Positions 7,807 through 16,105 of a DNA stretch of 64,000 bases are shown one piece after another. A program made the position numbers and the translations under genes. How positions within the stretch are numbered: position 1 is the first letter of the stretch; each line of letters begins with the position of its first letter. The notes beneath the pieces were generated by a model. That model ran no database searches. It saw only the letters and a list, made by a program, of their open reading frames with translations, and was not told the origin of the DNA. The stretch spans positions 3,472,001 to 3,536,000 of the forward strand of contig NZ_JAUSUZ010000001.1 of the NCBI RefSeq assembly GCF_030813715.1, in the 5' to 3' direction. Source of the stretch: Catenuloplanes indicus (GTDB lineage Bacteria > Actinomycetota > Actinomycetes > Mycobacteriales > Micromonosporaceae).

Positions 7807-8868
7807 ATGAACTTCGACCTCGCCGATCAAGCCGATAAATTCGTGATGTTGCTGGGCGGCCTGATCGCCTTCGTGGTGCTGGTCGGCGGCCTGCTCCTGG
7901 TCCTGGACGTGATCCCGACCAAACTGGCCGAGCGCCGGGAAGCCCGGCTGGCAGCCGCGGCCGAAGCCGGTGCGCCGATTCCGGCCGGTGCCGCCCGCGG
8001 CCGGGAGGGCTGGCTGGCGTTCGGCTTCCTGGCGCCCGCGCTGCTGCTGCTGTCGATCGGCCTGATCTTTCCGGCGATCCGCACCACGATCCTGTCGTTC
8101 ATGAACGGCAACAGCACGGAGTGGGTGGGCTTCGACAACTACACCTGGATGTTCGGCCAGCCCGACATCCAGAACGTGCTGCTGAACACGCTGGTCTGGG
8201 TGCTCGTGGTGCCGGCGTTGGCGGCCACGATCGGCCTGCTCTACGCGATCATGGTGGACAAGGCGCGCGGCGAGGCCGTGGCCAAAGCCCTGATCTTCCT
8301 GCCGATGGCGATCTCGTTCGTCGGCGCCAGCATCATCTGGAAGTTCGTGTACGCGTACCGGTCGGGCGAGCAGGACCAGATCGGCCTGCTCAACCAGATC
8401 GTGGTCTGGTTCGGTGGCGAGCCGAAGCAGTGGCTGCTGGAGGAGGGCTTCAAGCTCAACACCCTGCTGCTGATCGTCATCATGATCTGGATCCAGGCCG
8501 GTTTCGCCATGGTGATCCTGTCCGCGGCGATCAAGGCGATTCCGGCCGAGATCGTGGAGGCGGCGAGGATCGACGGCACGAACGCGTGGCAGATGTTCTG
8601 GCGGATCACGTTGCCGGCGATCCGGCCCGCGCTGATCGTCGTGGTCGTCACGATCACGATCGCCACGCTGAAGGTCTTCGACATCGTCCGCACGATGACG
8701 AACGGCAACTACGACACCAGCGTCATCGCGAACGAGATGTACAACCAGTCCTTCAGGTACGGCGAGACCGGTCACGGCTCCGCGCTGGCCGTCTTCCTCT
8801 TCGTCCTGGTGATCCCGATCGTGATCTTCCAGATCCGGAACATCCGCAAGCAGCGGTCGGAGGCCTGA
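7807..8868 (+). CDS. aglF: alpha-glucoside ABC transporter permease 1
   Basis: The product is 353 residues. An N-terminal helix (about 12-35) and a charged cytoplasmic loop precede the six-helix MalF/AglF-type transmembrane domain. The EAA loop that contacts the ATPase reads AIPAEIVEAARIDGTNAWQM (about 240-260), a textbook EAA---G motif. Spacing from GGGGAG (7796-7801) favours the ATG at 7807 over the overlapping GTG at 7804. The extra N-terminal helix is typical of the AglF branch. One base separates its stop from the ATG of the second permease, so the pair is made together and forms the sugar channel with the binding protein at 6377. Confidence 0.92.
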   Translation: MNFDLADQADKFVMLLGGLIAFVVLVGGLLLVLDVIPTKLAERREARLAAAAEAGAPIPAGAARGREGWLAFGFLAPALLLLSIGLIFPAIRTTILSFMNGNSTEWVGFDNYTWMFGQPDIQNVLLNTLVWVLVVPALAATIGLLYAIMVDKARGEAVAKALIFLPMAISFVGASIIWKFVYAYRSGEQDQIGLLNQIVVWFGGEPKQWLLEEGFKLNTLLLIVIMIWIQAGFAMVILSAAIKAIPAEIVEAARIDGTNAWQMFWRITLPAIRPALIVVVVTITIATLKVFDIVRTMTNGNYDTSVIANEMYNQSFRYGETGHGSALAVFLFVLVIPIVIFQIRNIRKQRSEA

Positions 8869-8869
8869 C

Positions 8870-9847
8870 ATGACGACTACCAATCCTCCCGCCGCAGCGG
8901 TCCCGGTCACGAAGGGCGGCGGTGACCGGCCGGGCACGCCCGCCGGGCGCGTCCGGAAGAAGCTGTCCAGCCCGCTGGCGACCGGCATCGCGATCCTCAT
9001 CGCGGCGTTCTGGAGCGTGCCGACGTTCGGCCTGCTGATCAGCTCCTTCCGCCCGGAGGACGAGATCAAGACCAGCGGCTGGTGGTCGTTCTTCACCGAC
9101 CCGCAGCTGACCCTGGACAACTACAGCGAGGTGCTGTTCGGCGGCAGCGCCAGTTCCGGGCAGCTGGCCGGCTACTTCATCAACTCGCTGGTGATCACGA
9201 TCCCGGCCGTGCTGTTCCCGATGGCGATCTGCGCGCTGGCCGCGTACGCGCTGGCCTGGATCGACTTCCGTGGCCGTGACTGGATCTACATCCTGATCTT
9301 CGCGCTGCAGATCGTGCCGCTGCAGATGGCGCTGGTCCCGCTGCTGCGCTTCTTCTCCCAGGGCGTGGAGCTGTTCGGTGTGCAGCTGCTGCCGGCCTGG
9401 GGGCTGAGCGGCGAGGAGCTGTTCATCCAGGTGTGGTTCGCGCACACCTGCTTCGCCATCCCGTTCGGTGTCTACCTGCTGCACAACTTCATCTCGGAGC
9501 TGCCGAAAGACGTGATGGAGGCGGCGCGGGTGGACGGCGCGAACCACCCGAAGATCTTCCGGACCATCGTGCTGCCGCTGATCACGCCGGTGCTCGCCTC
9601 GTTCGGCATCTTCCAGTTCCTCTGGGTCTGGAACGACCTGCTGGTCGCGCTGATCTTCGCCAGCGGCGGCGGCCGGGACACCAACCCGATGACGGTACGG
9701 CTGGCCGAGCTGGCCGGTACCCGCGGCAACGAGTGGCAGCGGCTCACCTCCGGCGCGTTCGTGTCGATGATCGTCCCCCTGATCGTCTTCCTCTCGCTCC
9801 AGCGGTACTTCGTCCGCGGTCTCCTGGCGGGCAGCGTCAAGGGATAG
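8870..9847 (+). CDS. aglG: alpha-glucoside ABC transporter permease 2
   Basis: This 325-residue MalG/AglG-type permease has a Pro/Gly-rich cytoplasmic N-terminus (1-35), six predicted helices and the EAA motif in SELPKDVMEAARVDGANHPK (about 203-222). It pairs with the preceding permease to form the transport channel. The ATG at 8870 follows the previous TGA by one base, giving coupled translation. A long hairpin at 9875-9908 ends the transport unit before the LacI gene. Residues WQRLTSGAFVSMIVPLIVF near the C-terminus are typical of the alpha-glucoside and maltose group. Confidence 0.92.
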   Translation: MTTTNPPAAAVPVTKGGGDRPGTPAGRVRKKLSSPLATGIAILIAAFWSVPTFGLLISSFRPEDEIKTSGWWSFFTDPQLTLDNYSEVLFGGSASSGQLAGYFINSLVITIPAVLFPMAICALAAYALAWIDFRGRDWIYILIFALQIVPLQMALVPLLRFFSQGVELFGVQLLPAWGLSGEELFIQVWFAHTCFAIPFGVYLLHNFISELPKDVMEAARVDGANHPKIFRTIVLPLITPVLASFGIFQFLWVWNDLLVALIFASGGGRDTNPMTVRLAELAGTRGNEWQRLTSGAFVSMIVPLIVFLSLQRYFVRGLLAGSVKG

Positions 9848-9874
9848 CGTTTCCGTACACGACAAAAGCGACAG

Positions 9875-9908
9875 GACGGCCGGCCGCGGGCAGAAGCGGC
9901 CGGCCGTC
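9875..9908 (+). terminator. 13-bp hairpin after the permease genes
   Basis: GACGGCCGGCCGC (9875-9887) pairs perfectly with 9896-9908 around an 8-base loop. It separates the transporter genes from the LacI regulator gene. Confidence 0.7.
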
Positions 9909-9938
9909 GTCCGCAACGCGCCTCGTGAGGGTGGCGAC

Positions 9939-10949
9939 GTGACCAGGATCGATGATGTGGCCCGGGCGGCCGGTGTCTCCACCGCCACCGTCTCCCGGGC
10001 GTTACGTGGCTTGCCGATGGTGTCCGAGACGACCCGCCGGCGGGTGCTCGAGGCGGCGACCCGGCTGGGCTACATCGCCTCGCCGAGCGCGTCCCGGCTG
10101 GCCGGTGGCCGTACCGGCTGCGTGGGGGTGGTGGTCCCGAGGATCACCCGCTGGTTCTTCTCGACCGTGGTCGAGGCGGCCGAGGAGAGCCTGCACGAGG
10201 CCGGGTACGACGTGCTGCTGTTCAACCTCGGCGGCAGCGAGCAGGCGCGGCTGAAACTGCTGCACACCGGCGCGCTGCGGCAGCGGGTTGACGCGGTCAT
10301 GATGATCTCGATGCCGCTGCTCGCCGAGGACTTCGCGGCCGTCAGCCAGCTGGAACTGCCCGGCGTGACGGTCAGCTCCGGCACGCCGGTGCCCGGCTGG
10401 CCGAGCGTCCGGATAGACGACGTGGCCGCGGCGCGGGACGCGGTCGAGCACCTGATCGGGCTCGGCCACACCCGGATAGCGCGGGTGTGCGGCAAGTCCT
10501 CGGACGAGCTGGCGTTCACCACGCACGTGGACCGGCAGGACGGCTACCACGCGGCGCTGCGCCGGGCCGGGATCCCGCCGGACCCGGCGCTGGAGGTGGA
10601 GGGCCCGCTGGACCTGGCCGGTGGCGTGGCCGCGACCGAGGAGCTGCTGCGCCGCGGCGTACCGTTCTCGGCGATCTACGCCATCTGCGACGAGGCCGCG
10701 ATGGGCGCGCTCACCGCGTTGCGCCGGCACGGTCTGCGGGTACCCGAGGACGTGAGCCTGATCGGCATCGACGACCACGACCTGGCGCCGGCGATCGGGC
10801 TGACCACGGTGGCGCAACCGGCTGCGGAACAGGGCCGGCGCGCGGTCGAGACGCTGCTGTCACCGACCGCGCCGGAGGGCGATGTGCTGCTACCGACACG
10901 CCTGATCATTCGCGAGTCGACGGCCGCACCGCGCAGCACACTTGGATGA
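9939..10949 (+). CDS. aglR: LacI-family regulator of the alpha-glucoside locus, with a TTA codon in the HTH
   Basis: The product is 336 residues. The N-terminal LacI helix-turn-helix (about 2-24) has the IDDVARAAGVSTATVSRALRG core and is followed by a periplasmic-binding-protein-like sensor (60-330) that binds a sugar effector. It lies between the transporter genes and the GH13 gene, so it most likely controls both through the operator at 6287-6300. The GTG at 9939 places the start directly before the HTH, as in the family. Codon 22, inside the recognition region, is TTA (10002-10004), one of only three TTA codons I found in the window. Translation may therefore depend on the rare UAA-decoding leucyl-tRNA, as with bldA in Streptomyces. 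Confidence 0.9.
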   Translation: MTRIDDVARAAGVSTATVSRALRGLPMVSETTRRRVLEAATRLGYIASPSASRLAGGRTGCVGVVVPRITRWFFSTVVEAAEESLHEAGYDVLLFNLGGSEQARLKLLHTGALRQRVDAVMMISMPLLAEDFAAVSQLELPGVTVSSGTPVPGWPSVRIDDVAAARDAVEHLIGLGHTRIARVCGKSSDELAFTTHVDRQDGYHAALRRAGIPPDPALEVEGPLDLAGGVAATEELLRRGVPFSAIYAICDEAAMGALTALRRHGLRVPEDVSLIGIDDHDLAPAIGLTTVAQPAAEQGRRAVETLLSPTAPEGDVLLPTRLIIRESTAAPRSTLG

Positions 10950-10983
10950 GCACGGAACAACTCTTCACGGGACGGAGAAGACC

Positions 10984-12633
10984 CTGAACACGCACAAGGG
11001 CAGCGAGTGGTGGCGGCACGCCGTGATCTACCAGGTCTACCCACGGTCCTGGGCGGACAGCGACGGCGACGGCCTCGGTGATCTGCCCGGCATCACCGGC
11101 CGGCTGGACCACCTGGTGGAGCTGGGCGTGGACGCGCTCTGGCTGTCTCCGTTCTACCCGTCCCCGCAGGCGGATGCCGGGTACGACGTGGCCGACTACC
11201 GCAACGTCGACCCGATCTTCGGGCAGCTGGAGGACGCGGACAAGCTGATCGCCGAGGCGCACGCGCGCGGCCTGAAGCTGATCGTCGACCTGGTGCCGAA
11301 CCACACGTCCAGTGCGCACGAGTGGTTCCAGGAGGCGCTGGCGTCGGAGCCGGGCAGCCCGGCCCGCGACCGGTACGTCTTCCGGGACGGCAAGGGCGCG
11401 AACGGCGACGAGCCGCCGAACGACTGGAGCGCGGTCTTCGGCGGTTCGGCGTGGCAGCGGATCACCGAGCTGGACGGCACGCCCGGCCAGTGGTACCTGC
11501 ACCTGTTCGATCCCGCTCAGCCGGACCTGAACTGGGACAACCCGGAGATCCGGGCGGACTTCGTGAAGACGCTGCGGTTCTGGCTCGACCGCGGCGTGGA
11601 CGGGTTCCGGGTGGACGTGGCGCACGGCCTGATCAAGCAGCGCGACCTGGCGAACTGGCACTACCCGATCGGCGGTGCGACCGGCGACGGCGTCGAGGGG
11701 CGCCGGGCGCCGATGTGGGACCAGGACGAGGTGCACGAGGTCTACCGCGAGTGGCGTCAGGTGCTCGACTCGTACGAGGGTGAGCGGATCCTGGTCGCGG
11801 AGGCGTGGGTGCAGCCGGCCGAGCGGCTCGCCGCCTACGTGCGCCCGGACGAGATGCACCAGGCATTCAACTTCGAGTACCTGGAGGCGCACTGGTCCGC
11901 GGACGCGCAGCGATCGGTGATCAGCCGCTCGCTGGCCGCGAACGGCGCGGTGGGCGCGCCGACCACCTGGGTGCTCTCCAACCACGACGTGCTGCGGCAC
12001 GCGTCCCGGCTGGGCCTGCCGATCGGCACGCCGCGGCCGGACGGCATCGGCATCGGCGACCCGCAGCCGGACCCGGTGCTCGGCCTGCGCCGCGGCCGGG
12101 CGGCCACGCTGCTGATGCTGAGCCTGCCCGGCGGCGCCTACCTCTACCAGGGTGAGGAGCTGGGCCTGCCGGAGCACATGACGATGCCGGACGAGGCGCG
12201 GCAGGACCCGACGTGGGAGCGGTCCGGGCACGAGCGCCGCGGCCGGGACGGCTGCCGGGTGCCGATCCCGTGGGAGGCGGACGCGCCGTCGTACGGCTTC
12301 GGGCCGTCGGACGCCAGCTGGCTGCCGCAGCCGGAGCTGTGGGCGGAGTACGCGCTGGATCGGCAGCGCGACGTGCCGGGGAGCACCTACGAGCTGTACC
12401 GGGAGGCGCTGCGCCGACGTCGCGAACTCGGCCTGGGCAGCGGCGACCTGACCTGGGACGCGGACGCGGGCGACGCGGTGCTGTCGTTCGTCAACGGCGG
12501 CGTACGGGTGCTGACCAACTTCGGGCCGGACGACGCGGTACTGCCGGACGGCGCGGAGGTCATCCTGACCAGCCATCCGCTGGAGACGCCGGGCCGGGTG
12601 CCGTCCGACGTGACGGTCTGGCTGCGCGCGTAA
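10984..12633 (+). CDS. aglA: GH13 alpha-glucosidase, probably starting at CTG
   Basis: About 549 residues form a family-13 (beta/alpha)8 glycosidase. The conserved regions are DLVPNHTS (about 108), GVDGFRVDVAHG with nucleophile Asp (about 200), VAEAWV with acid/base Glu (about 265) and LSNHDVLR (about 330). This set matches alpha-glucosidases or oligo-1,6-glucosidases that split imported maltose-like sugars. No signal peptide is seen, so it acts in the cytoplasm. Start choice is unusual: GGACGGAG at 10971-10977-ish lies six bases before an in-frame CTG at 10984. The only other candidate is a TTG at 10942 inside the end of the LacI gene, and the next GTG falls within the conserved HAVIYQVYPRSW segment. 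Confidence 0.88.
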   Translation: MNTHKGSEWWRHAVIYQVYPRSWADSDGDGLGDLPGITGRLDHLVELGVDALWLSPFYPSPQADAGYDVADYRNVDPIFGQLEDADKLIAEAHARGLKLIVDLVPNHTSSAHEWFQEALASEPGSPARDRYVFRDGKGANGDEPPNDWSAVFGGSAWQRITELDGTPGQWYLHLFDPAQPDLNWDNPEIRADFVKTLRFWLDRGVDGFRVDVAHGLIKQRDLANWHYPIGGATGDGVEGRRAPMWDQDEVHEVYREWRQVLDSYEGERILVAEAWVQPAERLAAYVRPDEMHQAFNFEYLEAHWSADAQRSVISRSLAANGAVGAPTTWVLSNHDVLRHASRLGLPIGTPRPDGIGIGDPQPDPVLGLRRGRAATLLMLSLPGGAYLYQGEELGLPEHMTMPDEARQDPTWERSGHERRGRDGCRVPIPWEADAPSYGFGPSDASWLPQPELWAEYALDRQRDVPGSTYELYREALRRRRELGLGSGDLTWDADAGDAVLSFVNGGVRVLTNFGPDDAVLPDGAEVILTSHPLETPGRVPSDVTVWLRA

Positions 12634-12642
12634 CACGCGGAC

Positions 12643-12678
12643 GATGATCGGGGCGCCGGGCATGGCGCCCCGATCATC
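12643..12678. terminator. 15-bp hairpin between convergent GH13 and MFS genes
   Basis: GATGATCGGGGCGCC (12643-12657) pairs perfectly with 12664-12678 around a six-base loop. It sits between converging genes and probably works in both directions. Confidence 0.8.
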
Positions 12679-12702
12679 CGGCCGTGGCGGGACAGCGGGG
12701 GC

Positions 12703-14130
12703 TCAGGCCGAGGCGGCGGCCGTACCCTCGGACGGTTGTTGATCTTTCGGTGTCGCGGCCCGGGCGAGCAGCGTGGCGTGCACGTCCGCGATGTCCCCCG
12801 GCGCGGTGCGTGAGGCCAGGTAGTACATGACACCGGTGGGCACGAAGAACAGCTGGAACAGCGCGAGCCCGGCCGCGTAGTTCAGCGGCGGCGGGAACGC
12901 GCCGGCCAGCGCCCTCGCGGCCACGCCGATCAGCGCGTTGCCGCCGGCCCGGCCGAGGCTGTTGACCAGGTTGCCGATCGAGTACACCGTGCCCCGGTGC
13001 TCCGGCAGGTTGACGTCGCCGATCAACGCGAACCAGTTCGGCGAGTTCGCGGACGTGAACGCGAGCGCGGTGAACGCGGTGACCAGGCTCAGCGCGACGG
13101 TCGGCTCGGTGACCACGCTGGACAGCACCGCCGCGACCACCTCGCCGCTGGAGCCGCCGTGCGGCACGGTGATCCGCATCGGTACGTAGAACAGGATCGC
13201 GTAGAACGGCAGCGCGCCGAGCACACCCACGGCCGCGACCAGCGCCCGGCCCCGCGGGGTGCGCCGCTGAAGGCGGTCGCCGATCACGCCGCCGATGATC
13301 GACAGCGCGCCGCCGAGCTGGAACAGCGTGGTGAAGATCGTGCCGACCACGACCGCGGTGGAGTCGTCGTACCCCTGGTTCCGGGCCCGCTCGGTGAACA
13401 GCACCGGCAGCCAGACCAGCGAGCCGAACGCGACCTGCGCGGTGAGCCCCTGCGCGACCAGCCAGACGTTGGACCGGTTGCGCCAGATGCGCGGCAGGTC
13501 GGCGCGGGAGATCCGGTAGTCGTAGTCCGCGGTGCCGGCCAGTTCCGGCTCCGACTCGCCGCGCCGGATGTCGTAGGTGAACAGGTACGCCACGGTGGCG
13601 ACCAGCCCGGCCACGGTCAGCACCGCGAACGGGCGGCGCCAGTCCGCGTTGCCGAGCAGGCCGCCGAGCAGCGTGCCGGTGAGCGAGCCGACGCCCTGGG
13701 CCAGCCCGAAGAACGCCATCACCAGGCCGCGGCGGCGCGGCGTGATCAGGTCGGTGACCACGGAGAAGCCGACCGAGGAGACCGCGCCGAGCCCGGCCGC
13801 CGCGATCAGCTGGGCGATCACGAACATCGGGAAGTTGCCGGACAGCGCGGAGCCGGCGGTCCCGGCGGCCCAGACCAGCGTGCCGGACATCAGCAGCCGC
13901 TTGCGGTCGGTGCGGTCCCCGCTGTACGCCCAGGCGACCGACGCGACCGCGCTGACCAGATAGGTCACCGAGATGACGCCGGCGATCGCGCCGCGGCTGA
14001 CCTCGAGCCCGTCGCCGATCCGCCCGTAGAGCGGCGGCGCGACGCCGATGACCACGTTGTCCAGCGAGGCGAGCACGACGAAGACCACCACGCTGTACGA
14101 GCGGTGCACCCGCCCGCCGCCGCCCCTCAT
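12703..14130 (-). CDS. MFS transporter
   Basis: This 475-residue protein has about twelve hydrophobic helices and the MFS loop motif GDRTDRKRLLMSGT between helices 2 and 3 (about 62-75), plus RRRGLVMAFFG near helix 5. Helices 7-12 follow a long acidic cytoplasmic loop. Residues NWFALIGDVNLPEHRGTVYS suit the Spinster/organic-anion subgroup, but substrate is not predictable. The ATG at 14130 is chosen because upstream codons are antisense to the GNAT gene. That GNAT gene ends only 16 bases upstream on the same strand, so an acetyltransferase and an efflux-type pump are probably co-expressed, an arrangement often seen for drug tolerance. Confidence 0.88.
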   Translation of the reverse strand: MRGGGGRVHRSYSVVVFVVLASLDNVVIGVAPPLYGRIGDGLEVSRGAIAGVISVTYLVSAVASVAWAYSGDRTDRKRLLMSGTLVWAAGTAGSALSGNFPMFVIAQLIAAAGLGAVSSVGFSVVTDLITPRRRGLVMAFFGLAQGVGSLTGTLLGGLLGNADWRRPFAVLTVAGLVATVAYLFTYDIRRGESEPELAGTADYDYRISRADLPRIWRNRSNVWLVAQGLTAQVAFGSLVWLPVLFTERARNQGYDDSTAVVVGTIFTTLFQLGGALSIIGGVIGDRLQRRTPRGRALVAAVGVLGALPFYAILFYVPMRITVPHGGSSGEVVAAVLSSVVTEPTVALSLVTAFTALAFTSANSPNWFALIGDVNLPEHRGTVYSIGNLVNSLGRAGGNALIGVAARALAGAFPPPLNYAAGLALFQLFFVPTGVMYYLASRTAPGDIADVHATLLARAATPKDQQPSEGTAAASA

Positions 14131-14146
14131 GACACGGGAGGGTAGC

Positions 14147-14752
14147 TCAGGCGCGGGCCCCGGCGCTGTGGCTCGGCCGCCACATCGGCCAGAACGCGGC
14201 GCCGTCCGGCAGCAGGATCGGCGCGGACGACCGGTAGCCGTGCCGGGCGTAGAGGTCGCGCGCGGCGGGATTGCCGGAGACCAGGTAGGCGGGGATGCCG
14301 GCCGCGTCCAGCCGTGCGTGGTGCGCGTGGAGCAGCGCGCTGCCCAGTCCCTCACCGCGCCGGTTCGGCTCCACGGCCATGAACAGCAGGTGGTGGTGCG
14401 GCTCGGCCGGGTGATGCGCGGCGAGCAGCGTGGCGAGCTGGTGGAAGCGGGCGCCGAACTCCGCGGTGACCGCGTCCATCCGGGCGTCGTACCGCGCCGG
14501 CAGCGCGGGCCACGGGTCGCCGTGATGCGGCAGCCAGACCGCGACGCCGGTCCGGTCCGGTGTGCACAGCACCTCGCCGAGCGCCAGCGCCGCGTCCAGC
14601 GAGGCGCGGATCGCGGTGGAGAGGACCGCGTGGCGGCGGGCGCGCGGCGGGACCAGCCACACCGCGGGCGCCTGGCTCTCCAGCGAATGGGTTATCAGGT
14701 CGGTCGCCCAGAGCACGTCGGACGTATCGGCCTTCGTGACTGTCGGATGCAC
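14147..14752 (-). CDS. GNAT family N-acetyltransferase
   Basis: The product is about 201 residues. The acetyl-CoA binding motif A, MAVEPNRRGEGLGSALLHAH, lies near residues 127-146 (R/Q-x-x-G-x-G/A), and the C-terminal YARHGYR is the usual motif B segment. GNAT enzymes transfer acetyl groups to amines on antibiotics, proteins or metabolites. I chose the GTG at 14752 because a strong purine block (GAGGGGGG) lies just upstream of it; a longer frame from 14812 would put this ribosome-binding site inside the gene. It is co-directional with, and 16 bases from, the MFS gene, suggesting a modification-plus-export pair. The substrate is unknown. Confidence 0.85.
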   Translation of the reverse strand: MHPTVTKADTSDVLWATDLITHSLESQAPAVWLVPPRARRHAVLSTAIRASLDAALALGEVLCTPDRTGVAVWLPHHGDPWPALPARYDARMDAVTAEFGARFHQLATLLAAHHPAEPHHHLLFMAVEPNRRGEGLGSALLHAHHARLDAAGIPAYLVSGNPAARDLYARHGYRSSAPILLPDGAAFWPMWRPSHSAGARA

Positions 14753-14830
14753 GCCGACCCCCCTCGTGAGACGCGCCGCTAGCAGATTGGCATCTGTGCA
14801 CGCGTCCTGCAACTCCCACTATGGAGCAAC

Positions 14831-14853
14831 TTCCAAGGCTGGAACTTCTCCAG
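14831..14853. promoter_or_regulatory. overlapping small inverted repeats before the HTH gene
   Basis: TTCCA-AGGC-TGGAA (14831-14844) overlaps CTGGA-ACTTC-TCCAG (14839-14853), about 55 bases before the DUF5753 regulator. This could be an operator cluster in the divergent GNAT/HTH promoter region. Confidence 0.35.
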
Positions 14854-14906
14854 AATTCGTGGAGCCGGTTACCCGCTCATGACCTGTATCGGCGACACTC
14901 TGCGCT

Positions 14907-15764
14907 ATGGGAACCCATCCGACGGTGCGGCGGCGCCGGCTCGCATCCGAGCTGCGGCGGCTGCGGGAGGCGGCGGACCTGACCATAGAGCAGGCCGCTG
15001 CCGAGGCGAAGGTCAGCAAGTCCACGCTGTCCCGGATCGAGACGGCACAGATCCGGGTCCAGCCGCGCACGGTCGGCACGCTGCTGCGCGTCTACGGCGT
15101 CTCGTCGGAGGTGCGCGGCGCGCTGATGCAACTGGCCCGGGACGCGCGCGAGCACGGCTGGTGGGTGGACTACTCCGGTTCGATGCCGCCGTGGTTCGCG
15201 GGGTACGTGGCGTTCGAGGACGAGGCGTCCGGCTTCCAGATCGTCGACATCCAGCTGGTGACCGGCCTGCTGCAGACGCCGGACTACGCGCGGGCCGTGA
15301 TAGCGGCGGAGTTCCCGGAGGACTCGCCGGAACGCATCGACGAGCGGGTGGAGTTGCGGCTGGCGCGTCAAGCCGTGCTGCGCCGGGAGACGCCGCCGAA
15401 ACTGTGGCTGATCCTGGACGAGTCCGTGACGGAGCGCGTCATCGGCGGGCCGGACGTGATGGCGGCCCAGCTTCGGCATCTGGTGGACACCAGCCAGTTA
15501 CCGAACGTCACCATCCAGGTCCTACCGTTCGGGCAGGGGCCTTATGCCGGGATGGGGGTGGGTTTTACCATTATGGAATTCGCCAACCCCGGCGATCCCA
15601 CCGTGGTCTACCTGGAAAATCTCTCCGGGGCGTTGCTTTTGGACAGTCCTGAGCACGTGGCCACGCATGCCACCGCATATGACCATATGCGGGCGATTGC
15701 GCTCTCCCCGGTGGACAGCGTTAAACTACTAAGCGTGAAGGCGGACGCGTTCGCTCCCAGGTGA
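14907..15764 (+). CDS. XRE-type HTH regulator with DUF5753 (Scr1-like) domain
   Basis: The product is 285 residues. A Cro/C1-type helix-turn-helix occupies about 10-62 (LTIEQAAAEAKVSKSTLSRIE). The DUF5753 domain (about 95-275) includes VTGLLQTPDYARAV and IQVLPFGQGPYAGM, hallmarks of the actinomycete Scr1/WhiJ-type regulators. Such genes are typically paired with a small DUF397 gene, as here. In Streptomyces, Scr1/Scr2 and WhiJ pairs control development and antibiotic production, and the DUF397 partner antagonises the HTH protein. Codon 198 is TTA (15498-15500), so translation may be bldA-like. A perfect 13-bp inverted repeat lies between this gene and its DUF397 partner and is a likely binding site. 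Confidence 0.92.
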   Translation: MGTHPTVRRRRLASELRRLREAADLTIEQAAAEAKVSKSTLSRIETAQIRVQPRTVGTLLRVYGVSSEVRGALMQLARDAREHGWWVDYSGSMPPWFAGYVAFEDEASGFQIVDIQLVTGLLQTPDYARAVIAAEFPEDSPERIDERVELRLARQAVLRRETPPKLWLILDESVTERVIGGPDVMAAQLRHLVDTSQLPNVTIQVLPFGQGPYAGMGVGFTIMEFANPGDPTVVYLENLSGALLLDSPEHVATHATAYDHMRAIALSPVDSVKLLSVKADAFAPR

Positions 15765-15786
15765 AGACTGCCTGGGTTCGGACGAC

Positions 15787-15839
15787 CTCTGTTGATCTCT
15801 GTCCGTCCTCACAGCACAACGTCGGCGAGATCAACAGAG
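15787..15839. promoter_or_regulatory. perfect 13-bp inverted repeat between the HTH and DUF397 genes
   Basis: CTCTGTTGATCTC (15787-15799) and GAGATCAACAGAG (15827-15839) are exact reverse complements with a 27-base spacer. The right arm ends two bases before the AGGAGG ribosome-binding site of the DUF397 gene. It is either a two-site operator for the HTH protein or an RNA hairpin gating DUF397 translation. Confidence 0.75.
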
Positions 15840-15853
15840 TAGGAGGGCGCACT

Positions 15854-16051
15854 ATGGTTGCGCCGAATCCGTCCGAGGTCACGTGGCGCAAGAGCAGCCG
15901 CAGTAATGGCCAGGGACAGTGCGTGGAGTTCGCCCGGCTCGGCGACGCCGTCGTCGGGGTGCGCGACTCCAAGGACGTGCAGGGACCGACGCTGACGTTC
16001 GCCCCGGCAAGCTGGCGGACCTTCCTGTCCAGCGACCTCATCCAGCGATAA
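15854..16051 (+). CDS. DUF397 small protein, partner of the DUF5753 regulator
   Basis: The product is 65 residues. It shows the DUF397 signature: TWRKSSRSNGQGQCVEFA (about 10-27) with VGVRDSKD (about 35-42) and the terminal W in FAPASWRTFL. Family members are short cytosolic proteins encoded next to Scr1/WhiJ-like HTH proteins; the Scr2-type partner binds and neutralises its regulator. AGGAGG at 15841-15846 gives a strong start at ATG 15854. A 13-bp hairpin terminator with TTTT follows. The gene is separated from the HTH gene by about 90 bases that carry the large inverted repeat, so it probably has its own controlled promoter. Confidence 0.93.
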   Translation: MVAPNPSEVTWRKSSRSNGQGQCVEFARLGDAVVGVRDSKDVQGPTLTFAPASWRTFLSSDLIQR

Positions 16052-16063
16052 CGACTTGCAAGC

Positions 16064-16100
16064 GGGCCCGCCGTCCATGCTCCGGACGGCGGGCCCTTTT
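16064..16100 (+). terminator. Rho-independent terminator after the DUF397 gene
   Basis: GGGCCCGCCGTCC (16064-16076) pairs with 16084-16096 around a 7-base loop and is followed by TTTT. It also lies at the end of convergent xylB. Confidence 0.9.
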
Positions 16101-16105
16101 GCTGC

